A model generated the notes under the pieces. It ran no database searches. It was not told the origin of the DNA and saw nothing but the letters and a program-made list of their open reading frames with translations. The position numbers were made by a program, and so were the translations under genes. Below are positions 1 to 7,800 of a DNA stretch of 8,809 nucleotides, piece by piece. The DNA is from Gemmatimonadota bacterium (GTDB lineage: Bacteria; Gemmatimonadota; Gemmatimonadetes; Palauibacterales; Palauibacteraceae). Location: the NCBI GenBank assembly GCA_030601615.1, contig JAUVTH010000054.1, positions 1 to 8,809 on the forward strand, given 5' to 3'. The first letter of the stretch is position 1, and every line of letters begins with the position of its first letter.

Positions 1-68
1 CGAAGCCGGGCGCTCGCTGGGAATCCCGCATTAGATCCGGGATCGGCGATCGAAAGAGTACGCGCAGG

Positions 69-515
69 TTACGGACTCATGTCGCTGTTCCACATGTCGC
101 GGAACATCATCAAGTGCTCGCCCTTCTTTTTGTATACGACGGTGTAGTGACCGTGATCTGCGTGCGACCCGTCCGCATTTGTGCCCGTGTACATGCCGAC
201 CTCTACAACCATGTCACCCATGGCATAGACTTCCTCGGTCGTCAGCTCGGTCGTGCCTCCCTCACCCACGGCAGCCGTCCAGAAGGCCTCGATCGCCTCA
301 GCGCCGTGAACCGGTGCCGAGTTGGGCGGATGCAGGACGGCGTCCTTGGCGTACAACGCTGCTAATGCGGCTCCGTCGCCCGCGTTGTAGGCGGCCTGCC
401 ACTTGGCCGCCGACGCCTCGACCGCCTTGTGTGCGTCGTCGCCATACTGGGCCAGCGCGGTCGCTGGCAGCGCCAGCAGCGCGGTAGCGAGGATCATTAC
501 AGCTTTGTGCATCAT
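69..515 (-). CDS. Exported SnoaL-like / DUF4440-type small protein (NTF2-like fold)
   Basis: About 148 residues. The first 23 residues form a classical signal peptide: a Lys near the start, a hydrophobic core (MILATALLALPAT), then an ALA-Q cleavage site, so the mature protein is probably periplasmic. The mature part has the look of the SnoaL/DUF4440 branch of the NTF2-like superfamily. An N-terminal helix carries W-QAAYNAGD-ALAALYA, followed by a strand with DAVLHPP, then HGAEAIEAFW, and a C-terminal strand pair (GHYTVVYKK, HLMMFRDMWNSD). Such proteins are single cone-shaped domains that bind small ligands or act as isomerases or hydrolases; no specific reaction can be assigned here. Two adjacent ATG codons (513-515 and 510-512) follow AGGGAG at 521-526, at 5 and 8 nt, so either may start the protein. 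A longer in-frame reading to 554 would put 13 non-signal-like residues in front and is less likely. It appears to be its own transcription unit. Confidence 0.85.
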   Translation of the reverse strand: MMHKAVMILATALLALPATALAQYGDDAHKAVEASAAKWQAAYNAGDGAALAALYAKDAVLHPPNSAPVHGAEAIEAFWTAAVGEGGTTELTTEEVYAMGDMVVEVGMYTGTNADGSHADHGHYTVVYKKKGEHLMMFRDMWNSDMSP

Positions 516-520
516 CGTTG

Positions 521-526
521 CTCCCT
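521..526 (-). promoter_or_regulatory. Ribosome binding site deciding the start of the SnoaL-like gene
   Basis: The minus strand reads AGGGAG, 5 nt from the ATG at 515 and 8 nt from the ATG at 512. It supports starting at this ATG pair and not at the upstream in-frame codon at 554, which would place the signal peptide internally. Confidence 0.7.
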
Positions 527-557
527 CAGATGTGGATGGGAATAGCCGGGACACTCC

Positions 558-586
558 ATTGACATCGAAACGAGCGCGATTGTCAA
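558..586 (-). promoter_or_regulatory. Candidate sigma-70-type promoter within an inverted repeat
   Basis: On the minus strand a perfect TTGACA (581-586) is followed after 17 nt by GTCAAT (558-563), which matches the -10 consensus only in its last three bases. Transcription would begin roughly 35-40 nt before the ATG pair of the SnoaL-like gene. The same segment is an imperfect dyad: TTGACATCG (559-567) faces CGATTGTCAA (577-586) across 9 nt, with one bulged base. This could be an operator for a dimeric repressor overlapping the promoter. The -10 box is weak, so the promoter call rests on the -35 box and position. Confidence 0.4.
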
Positions 587-599
587 GGCAATACGACTT

Positions 600-1931
600 T
601 CAGCCTCCCCTCACTTCGCCCCGCAGACGGTCGAGCGCCTGGGCCAGTTTCTTGCGCCGGGCCAGGAGCTGCGCTCGAACGTCACCCTTCCTCTGCAGAA
701 GCAGATACCGGTGTGCCTGCACGCGAGAGTCCTTCCACCGGTCGCGCACGAACTGGGTCACGAGCGCGAGAACGGGAAGTCCGATGGCGACTCCAGCGCC
801 GGCCCGCACGCCGAAGACCACGCCGGCAACGAGCGCGAGAATCGTGATCCACACCAGGTAGATGACGGCACCGCCGAGGAGCTTCCACGTGGACTGGCGC
901 TCTCTGCGGATCTGCGGACGCGTGGCCAGCCAGTCGGTGAGCTGGTAGGGGACGAAGAACATCACGTGTCCGGCGGCGGAGATCGGCCCGCCCACGAGCA
1001 GCAGACCGAATATCTTGGCCACCCACCCGAACGTCGAGCGCGTGCGCACCGTCCGGTCGATGTCACCGACGCCGATCCCGAGCACGTCCAGCGTCCACGC
1101 GAAGCTCTCGACCTCTTCGTACAGGTGCTCGACCCGTTCCGGCTCGTCGTGGCGGAGCCGGGTGAGGGTCTCGGCCGCCTGCCGAAGGCGCCGCACTCTC
1201 GTATCCTGGGATGACTCGAGACCCTGCTCCGCCGCGAAGATCGCCTCGGCACATTCTAGCGTCCGCCGGTCCTCGAGGTGTTCGACGTTCACGGTCACGG
1301 CCCGAAGTCCGCTCTCGATCCGGTCCGTGAGCTCCCTCACCGCTTTCACATCGTCCTCGGGACGTCCCGCGAGGTCGTCCCACGGAACGGGCGTTCCGAC
1401 GAGAGCGAGACACTCCGAGCGGAAGATCTGCTTCTGCCGGGCCACGATCCCGATGGGAACAATCGGAAAGCGGAGGCCCTTCTGCGCGGAGGCCCCGAGG
1501 GCGATTCGGGCGGCGCCGGTGCGGAGTCGGGCCAGCGAAGGCTCCGAATGGCTGAGCCCTTCCGGGAAGATCCCGACTGCGTCGCCGGAGGCCAGCGCGT
1601 CGTGCACCGCCTCGAACACGCGGGCATTCCGGTCCACCAGGGCGGGATCATCCTGCCGACGGTACACCGGGATCGCTCCACCAGCCCTCACCAGCGCGCC
1701 AACTCCCGGTGCATCGAACAGCGTCGCCTTGGCCAGGAAGCGGATTGGCCGCTCTACGGAGGCCGCCACGACGATCGCGTCAACGATGGAGTTGGGGTGG
1801 TTGGCCACGAACAGGACCGGTCCGTCGCTCGGAGGTGTGCCTTCCGCCGTGAATCGGTAGAACACGCGGACGGCGGCCGAGCACACGGGTGCGAGGACAG
1901 GCAGGAACCAGGCTCGCGGCTGTCGGCTCAT
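600..1931 (-). CDS. PlsC-family phospholipid/glycerol acyltransferase with long C-terminal membrane extension
   Basis: 443 residues from the ATG at 1931. The N-terminal ~210 residues are a PlsC-type (LPLAT) acyltransferase domain. Motif I is NHPNSIVD (residues 44-51, with catalytic His45 and Asp51). A substrate-binding segment GGAIPVYRR lies at 84-92, motif III FPEGLSHSEP at 122-131, and motif IV VPIGIV at 158-163. Family members transfer acyl chains to glycerol-3-phosphate, lysophosphatidate or other lysolipids at the inner membrane face; the acceptor cannot be told from sequence. A mostly helical charged region follows (about 180-290), then hydrophobic segments near 305-327 and 352-392, then a basic tail. 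The protein is well above the 200-260 residues usual for PlsC, so about 200 C-terminal residues are an added membrane-anchored part. Start choice: the frame continues upstream to a TTG at 2015, but those 28 residues look non-coding. The ATG has GGAG 11 nt away, a rather long spacing. It appears to be transcribed alone. Confidence 0.88.
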   Translation of the reverse strand: MSRQPRAWFLPVLAPVCSAAVRVFYRFTAEGTPPSDGPVLFVANHPNSIVDAIVVAASVERPIRFLAKATLFDAPGVGALVRAGGAIPVYRRQDDPALVDRNARVFEAVHDALASGDAVGIFPEGLSHSEPSLARLRTGAARIALGASAQKGLRFPIVPIGIVARQKQIFRSECLALVGTPVPWDDLAGRPEDDVKAVRELTDRIESGLRAVTVNVEHLEDRRTLECAEAIFAAEQGLESSQDTRVRRLRQAAETLTRLRHDEPERVEHLYEEVESFAWTLDVLGIGVGDIDRTVRTRSTFGWVAKIFGLLLVGGPISAAGHVMFFVPYQLTDWLATRPQIRRERQSTWKLLGGAVIYLVWITILALVAGVVFGVRAGAGVAIGLPVLALVTQFVRDRWKDSRVQAHRYLLLQRKGDVRAQLLARRKKLAQALDRLRGEVRGG

Positions 1932-1987
1932 CCAGACTGCTGCTCCGCTCGGGGGTCGCCGCTCGACCGCGGCTGGCCATCGACATG

Positions 1988-2015
1988 AATATAGCGGTAT
2001 CAGCGCGACGCCCAA
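1988..2015 (-). promoter_or_regulatory. Weak promoter candidate for the acyltransferase gene
   Basis: The minus strand shows TTGGGC (2010-2015), 16 nt, then TATATT (1988-1993), about 55 nt before the ATG at 1931. The -10 box is good and the -35 box poor. It sits just past the hairpin at 2030-2066, where a new transcription unit would be expected. Confidence 0.3.
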
Positions 2016-2029
2016 CCCATATACAAAGA

Positions 2030-2066
2030 GAGAGGGCCTGTCTAAACGTCTGAAACAGGCCCTCTC
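2030..2066 (-). terminator. Strong hairpin, probable leftward intrinsic terminator
   Basis: A perfect 12-bp stem (GAGAGGGCCTGT at 2030-2041 against ACAGGCCCTCTC at 2055-2066) closes a 13-nt loop. Read leftward it is followed by TCTTTGTATA, a moderately T-rich tail, which suits termination of the operon ending at 2365. Read rightward the tail is GC-rich, so termination in that direction is unlikely. It lies about 300 nt beyond the last stop codon, which is far, so another origin (for example a transposon end) is possible. Confidence 0.5.
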
Positions 2067-2364
2067 CGCGCTTTAGAAGGTGTGTCCGTCCGGACCCGGC
2101 GCGCCTTCAAGCTGCGATCAACTCCGCGCTCGGTCGACCGCCTGGACTGCCAGCGATCGGACACTTTCACTATACGGTTTCCGGCAGCGCCCGCAACCCT
2201 GTGCGATAATTCGACATGGCAGCTATTTAGTTGCAATATTTGTCACTTATGTAGCAATATCTTATGTCGTTTATCAGGTAATCGTGGACGCCCGGCCACC
2301 AGTCGCGCGGCTGGTTCGTTCGCTCTCGGCTCCGCCACGGCTCAGCCCCCAGCTCCGCCACGGC
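2067..2364. other. Non-coding interval with AT-rich island and short repeats
   Basis: No convincing gene is seen on either strand. Between about 2203 and 2280 the base composition changes sharply to AT-rich within an otherwise GC-rich window. That island holds two GCAATAT copies (2233-2239, 2254-2260) and two CTTATGT copies (2246-2252, 2261-2267). The rest is GC-rich sequence without clear structure, apart from the tandem repeat at its right end. Open frames across the interval lack ribosome binding sites and G/C-ending codons. Confidence 0.6.
2233..2267. repeat. Short imperfect direct repeat in AT-rich island
   Basis: GCAATAT plus CTTATGT occurs twice. In the first copy (2233-2252) the two parts are separated by six bases; in the second (2254-2267) they are adjacent. 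The copies follow one another directly, which could come from slippage or mark a protein-binding or recombination site. Confidence 0.5.
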
Positions 2365-2370
2365 TCAGCC
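2329..2370. repeat. Two-copy 23-bp-period tandem repeat spanning the lipoprotein stop codon
   Basis: The 19-nt string GCTCCGCCACGGCTCAGCC is present without mismatch at 2329-2347 and 2352-2370, giving a 23-nt period. The right copy contains the stop codon (2365-2367) of the glycosidase-like gene, so the gene's 3' end has been duplicated or generated by the repeat. Confidence 0.8.
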
Positions 2371-4809
2371 GCCGGGCGACCTCTGGACCTGATCCGACAT
2401 CGCCTCCGCACGGTCACGTGGCCTGACCTCCAGCTTCGCCTTCGCCTGCTCCTCGGGTAGCAGATCGGCTGAGAGGCTTACCGTGTGACGGCCCGGAGCG
2501 ATGAGAAACGCAGATTCCTCCACCGCGACCGTTTCCACCCGCCGGTTGTCTCCGTCGCGAACCGTCGCCTCGCGCCCTCCCTCGTATCGGAGAGACCAGG
2601 TATCAGGAAGGCGCACGGAAAGCAGCACGTCGTCCCGACCGTCGATCGAGATCCGTACTTCCCCTATGCTTCCCTCTTCCGCGGTCAGGATCCAGTGGAG
2701 CACCTGCTCTTCACCCGCGTTCTCGAATGTGAACGTCGAGGAAACGGGCTCCCCCGGCTGCCGGACCCCGCGCTCGTGCCGGAAAATCTGCGGATGAACC
2801 TCGACCAGTTTCCAGTCGGCGACCGCCGCGGATCCGGCTGACTCGAGGTGGAATTCGGTGCCGACGTCCTCCATCCTCGACTTCTGCCCGGGACTGAAGG
2901 CGTCGGCCATGCGGACAGCCTCCCAGGCGCCGATCGCCTCCAGTATCCGGTCGGTGAAGCCGTTTCCCTCCAGAGCCTCGTAGCTGGTCACGAAAGCGTA
3001 CCCGGCATCGAATGCGGCGGACCGGGCCAGCATCCACTCCACGTCCTCGATGCTGGTCCCCGGCGTCATCCGAAACCACCCCAGCATGGCCGGCATCAGG
3101 TTGCGGCTGAAGTACGGCTGGTTCTTGAGCCGGTACTCGGTCTGACTCTCCCGGAACCCCGCGTACCAGGGCTCGCCCCAGTTCATTCGGGTGTAGATGT
3201 GCCAGAAGTAGTGAGTCGTGCGGCTGGCGTCGGCGATGAAGTGCCTGCGTATGTCGGGCGAGAGGTGGTCGTACCACGTGGTCGTGAACAGGATCTCGCC
3301 GTAGTTGCCCATGCCCGTGGACTGATTCCCCTCCACGCCGTCGAACGAGATCTGCCGAAGGCCGGTCTCGTTGAACAGATCGGCCAGCGTTGCGGCCATC
3401 TCGGCGCCCAGGTCCGCATTCGTCAGGAAGACGTTGTAGGCGTGGTCCGCCAGGAGCGCGACCTCGTCGCCTGCGATATGGGATGATGCGCGGGTGCCGA
3501 AGGCGCCTCGCGTGGCGTCGAGCAGCAGCCACGGTTCTTCATCGGACACGGCCCTGTACTGGATCAGCTCATCGCCCACCACGACGGTGCGCAGGTTGTT
3601 GTTCTCGTACTGGGAGAAGAACTCGGGCGACTGCACGGGGATCTCGATCTGATCCACGTCGACATCCGCCGCCAGGACGCTCGCTCCGACCCGCGCCAGT
3701 CTTCGGTCGGGTACCGGCGTCACGTATGGATCGTTCGTCGTGATGAAGTTGGAGAGCGTGTGGACCCCGACGTGGATGCCTTCCGCCTCGGCTCGCTCCA
3801 CGGCGCGGCGAAGACCCTCGCGGCCGGAGGGAAACCGGTCATTGAGCTCGAAGTGCCCCCAGGTCCGGAAAGGCTCGGGGTGGTACAGGTACCGGAGGCC
3901 GGCCCGCTTCGTCCACTCGATCGCCTCGCCGACGTCGGCCTCGGTGAAGTCGAGGATCAGGTAAGCGGCCGCCGCCGACCGGGCTGTTTTTCCCCACTCC
4001 CCGTCGATCGTGGGATGCGGCAGGCCTTCCTCGATCTCGATCGCCTCCAGCGTCTCCAGCACGCGGCCCGTCGGCGTGCCGAACAGGGCGATCTTGGATC
4101 CCGTCACGCCCCCGTCGTCGAAAGCGGGGGCCACGTAGCGCTCCTTGCCCCAGTTCTCGATCACGCGGTCGGTCGAGCGATCTCGTGTGTACGCCTGCAG
4201 TGTGCTCCCGAAGTCCTCGGGCTTGGCCGCTTCGACCCGGTACAGTACGTAGCGGCTCTTCTCCCCATCCAGGTCGCTGAAGTCCCCCGATTCGAACAGG
4301 TCCACCTGTGGCGGGAAGTCGTTGTCACGCCAAGGGAATCCGCCCAGGGTCTTCGGGTTGAGGGCCTGGATTCCGATCGCGAACGCGGAGTCGCGGACGA
4401 CGCCGACGGTCTCGCCGATCGTCTCCGAGATCGTGGTGGCGTGGGGTCCCCAGACGATGAGCTCGACGGATGCGCTCACCTCCTGAAGCTCGAGGACGAG
4501 GTGAGTCTCCTTCGCAGTGACTCCAATCTGGGCGGAGAGACCCTCGGGATACTCCAGTGTTGCAATCCCGGCCGCGGCATCCCAAGAGAGGGCGTCCGGA
4601 GGACGTAGGACTCCCCCCGTCTGGACGGACACGAGGGGCGATCCGATCGAGTCAGCCGAGTAGTCCAGGCCGGTTGTCTCGTCGACCATTCGCACGACGT
4701 GGCCCGTGCCGTCGACCTTCAGTTGCAGACTTCCGGCGGTCCATTCAACTCCGTCATCCGGAGCGCAGGCGGCGAGCGCTCCTGCCAGAAGCAGGAGCCA
4801 GCGGGTCAC
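2365..4809 (-). CDS. Putative glycoside hydrolase lipoprotein (clan GH-D-like TIM barrel)
   Basis: 814 residues with a GTG start. A lipoprotein signal (MTRWLLLLAGALAAC, lipobox LAAC, lipidated Cys15) indicates membrane anchoring, probably outward-facing. Residues 20-230 are beta-rich (SLQLKVDGTGHVVRMVD onward), like the N-terminal sandwich of alpha-galactosidase-type enzymes. A TIM-barrel region follows, about 280-640. It contains DRFPSGREGLRRAVERA with EGIHVGVHT (324-351), a pattern resembling strands 2-3 of GH27/GH36 enzymes. ISFDGVEGN (487-495) offers Asp490 as a candidate nucleophile. A beta-rich insertion sits in the barrel at about 370-455, and residues 680-795 look like another beta-sandwich. 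The exact family and sugar are not recognised, and activity is inferred from fold-like patterns only. The start overlaps the stop of the upstream peptidase gene by 4 nt (GTGA) behind GGAGGAG at 7 nt, so the two are translationally coupled. It seems to be the last gene of the operon. Confidence 0.75.
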   Translation of the reverse strand: MTRWLLLLAGALAACAPDDGVEWTAGSLQLKVDGTGHVVRMVDETTGLDYSADSIGSPLVSVQTGGVLRPPDALSWDAAAGIATLEYPEGLSAQIGVTAKETHLVLELQEVSASVELIVWGPHATTISETIGETVGVVRDSAFAIGIQALNPKTLGGFPWRDNDFPPQVDLFESGDFSDLDGEKSRYVLYRVEAAKPEDFGSTLQAYTRDRSTDRVIENWGKERYVAPAFDDGGVTGSKIALFGTPTGRVLETLEAIEIEEGLPHPTIDGEWGKTARSAAAAYLILDFTEADVGEAIEWTKRAGLRYLYHPEPFRTWGHFELNDRFPSGREGLRRAVERAEAEGIHVGVHTLSNFITTNDPYVTPVPDRRLARVGASVLAADVDVDQIEIPVQSPEFFSQYENNNLRTVVVGDELIQYRAVSDEEPWLLLDATRGAFGTRASSHIAGDEVALLADHAYNVFLTNADLGAEMAATLADLFNETGLRQISFDGVEGNQSTGMGNYGEILFTTTWYDHLSPDIRRHFIADASRTTHYFWHIYTRMNWGEPWYAGFRESQTEYRLKNQPYFSRNLMPAMLGWFRMTPGTSIEDVEWMLARSAAFDAGYAFVTSYEALEGNGFTDRILEAIGAWEAVRMADAFSPGQKSRMEDVGTEFHLESAGSAAVADWKLVEVHPQIFRHERGVRQPGEPVSSTFTFENAGEEQVLHWILTAEEGSIGEVRISIDGRDDVLLSVRLPDTWSLRYEGGREATVRDGDNRRVETVAVEESAFLIAPGRHTVSLSADLLPEEQAKAKLEVRPRDRAEAMSDQVQRSPGG

Positions 4810-7800
4810 TGACCGTCTCCTCCATTCGGGTCGACGAACGCGGCCGGCTGCTCGACGCTCGACGGCGGATAGGCTCGCAGTTGCTCGAGAAGGACCTCGA
4901 TCGCTCGCTCGAGGCTCGGATCCCGTCCCGCCGCGACATCATCGGGTCGGTCCACGACCTCGATATCGGGGCCTACCCCCAGGCCTTCCACCACCCACTG
5001 CCCCGCCGTGTCATAGAAGCGGAATCTGGGCACGGACACCGAACCCCCGTCGGCCAGACCCGGGTTGCCGGACAGCCCGATCAATCCGCCCCAGGTCCGG
5101 GTGCCGATCAGCGGGCCAAGGCCACGCTCGCGGAAGAAATATGGCAGCGCATCCCCGCCGGAGGCCGCCAGACCGTTGATCAGCATCGCCTTCGGCCCGT
5201 CGTGCACGAATCCCGGTGTGCGCATCGGCTCGATGCCGCGACGCGCCCAGTAGGCCAATACTGGTCGGTCGAGAAGCTCGATCATCCGGTCGGGAATGAA
5301 CCCGCCCCCATTGTACCGATCGTCGATGATCAGCGCATCGAAGTCGGTACGTGGATAGAAGTTCTTGAACAGCTCCCGGTTGCCTTCGACCGCCGTGTTC
5401 GGCAGGTGGATGTAGCCGATGCGTCCGCCCGACGCCTCAGCCACCCGGCGGCGGCGATCCTGCACCCAGTCCAGGTACCTGAGGTTTGTTTCCCGAGCGA
5501 TGGGACGAACCCGCGCGTTCCGTGCCCCTTCCATGCTCGGTCGGTCGCTCACGGTGAGCGTGACCGGGCGACCCGCCTTGTTCTGGAGCCAACGATACGG
5601 ATTCTCTGCCGTCGTGAGTTCGTGTCCGTCGATCGCGAGCAGGTAGTCGCCCTCGTTGACGTCCACTCCGGGCTCGGTCAGGGGCGACCGGAAGGCCGGG
5701 TGCCAGTTCTCTCCCGGGAAAATCTTCGTGATCCGGTAGCGACCCGACTCGTCGGCCGTCAGCTCAGCTCCGATCAGCCCTCCGTCGTGGCGCTCGACGA
5801 CCGGGATGTCTCCCCAGTTCACATAGAGGTGGCCGGCGTTCAGCTCGCCGCCCAGCTCGCCGAGGATGTAGTCGAGGTCTCCGCGGTGAGCCACGTGGGG
5901 GACCAGCTGCTCGTACCGGGCCCCGAGGGCCGACCAGTCCAGGCCGTGCATACCGGGGTCATAGAACCAGTCGCGCATGATGCGCCACGCGTCGCGGTAG
6001 ATCTGTGCCCACTCGGCGATCGGATCGACCAATACCTCCATGCCCTCGAGCTCGAGCATGTCCTCGCCGGTCTTCTGGTTCGGCGCCACTTCAGCCATTC
6101 CCCAACGACCATGTTCCGAATACAGGACCTTCTTCCCGTCCCGCGACACGTTGAAGAAGCCCACGCCCTCGAGGATCGTCTCCTCCTTCTCGTCCTCGAG
6201 CAGGTAGCGCTTGAGGTCCGGCGACCCGTTGGCTCCCGTGGCAGAGTAGAGGTACAGGGGGCCCTCAGACGTGGCCTCGGCTCCACTGTAACTCCCGGAC
6301 GGGCCCGGAACGGCTACCACGCGGGACTCGAAACCGGCGACCTGGAAGCGGAACGGCACATCCCCCTCGTCGCCGTTCTCTTCCTCGCCGTTCTCTTCCT
6401 CGCCCGCCGCGTCCGGCTCTTCGTCGTCGCTTTTCGGCTGGAACGGGCGCTCGATGTCCGGGTGAACCGTTCCCACGTACAGGCGAGTCGGGCCCGTGTA
6501 GACGTACGCGAACTCCCACCCCGAGAACGTGAGGTTCATGTCCCGATTCGACAGGAAGTACACGTAGCGGCCGTCCGGGTCGAACGCCGGCGCGTAGCTG
6601 GTGACCATCGGGTCGGTCAGGGCCCGGGCCTCTGCGGTCGCCAGCGAATAGACCCAGATCACCCGCATGCGAGTCTCGCCGGTCTTGGTGTAGGCGATCC
6701 ACCGGCTGTCCGGGGACCATGTGTACGAGGCGATGTCGTTGGTCTCACTGCGATCCACGTCGACGATGCGACCGCTCTCCACCTCGACGTATCGAAGGCG
6801 CTGATTCTTGTCGCCGAAGGCCAGCTTCTCGCTGTCCGGCGACCAGACAGGAGCGAAGCGCCAGACATCGCCGTCCGTCGTTACGCGACGTTCCTCTCCC
6901 GAGCCGTCCCGGCTTCGTACGTACAACTCGTACTCGCCCGTCGCATCACTGAGGTAGGCGACCCAGCGACCGTCCGGTGACCAGGCAGGCGACATTTCGC
7001 GGACGCCCTGGGTCCGCGTGAGATTGCGGACGCGACCATTCTCGGCGGGTACCGTCCATATTTCGCCGCGCGCGGAGAACAGGGCGCGGGCCCCGGACGG
7101 CGAAATTTCGGCCGACTCGATGTTCCCCGACACATCACGGACGAATGGACTGGTGAACGGCAGATCGCCGGCTACACGGATCGGCAGGCGGCTCGAGGCC
7201 CCGCTCGCCGGGTCGAAACGATAAATGTAGCCGCCGTTCTCGTACACCACCCCGCCGGGTCCGCCGCTCGGCCACAGAACGTCGAACTCCTCGTGGCTCG
7301 TGACCTGTTCTGTGTCACCCGTCGCCGGGTCATAGGCGTACAGGTTGAGCTTCCAGTCCCGATCAGAAGTGAAGTAGATGGTGTCGTCCAGCCACACCGG
7401 CTGGTTATCAGTGGCCGGGTCGTCGGTGATCTGTTCGGCCGTGTTGGTCGCCAGGTCGTAGATCCACACGTCCTGAGCCCTGCCGCCCCGGTAGCGCTTC
7501 CAGGTCCGGAACTCGCGCTCCATGGGAGTAAACGCGACGAGAGACCCGTCGGGCGAAAGATCCCCCCCGCCGATTTCCGGAATCGCGAGAGGCGTCTCCA
7601 TGCCTCCGTTCACCGAAACCTGGTAGGGTCTGCCGAGGCGAACTCCCCACGGGAGGCGATTGGCGCGGAAGACGACGTTTTCGCCGTCCGGGGTCCAGCC
7701 GAGAATCCGGTTGTCGAACCCGCCCCGCGGCGGCATCGGACCGACATCGTTGTAGTAGGTCAGCTGCCGCGGGGTGCCTCCCTCGACCGGTATGACATGG

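Noticed and set aside
23..43. Hairpin ATCCCG/CGGGAT with a 9-nt loop downstream of the SnoaL-like gene
   Set aside because: The stem is only 6 bp and no T-rich tract follows leftward, so a terminator cannot be supported.
2042..2236. Minus-strand open frame of 64 codons between the operon and the acyltransferase
   Set aside because: Starts with a non-ATG codon, has no ribosome binding site, is Arg/Ser-rich and runs into the hairpin.
2203..2280. Canonical sigma-70 promoter in the AT-rich island
   Set aside because: TTGTCA and TTGCAA occur, but no -10 box with more than about three matching bases lies at 16-18 nt on either strand.
2080..2460. Plus-strand open frame of 126 codons with a transmembrane-like stretch
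   Set aside because: It overlaps the 3' end of the lipoprotein gene, lacks a ribosome binding site, and its hydrophobic part comes from the AT-rich repeats and not from coding-like codon use.
4557..6980. Very long plus-strand open frame opposite the tricorn-type gene
   Set aside because: It is antisense to a gene with clear domains and catalytic motifs. Its protein is rich in Arg, Pro, Val and His without domains, as expected for a mirrored frame in GC-rich DNA.
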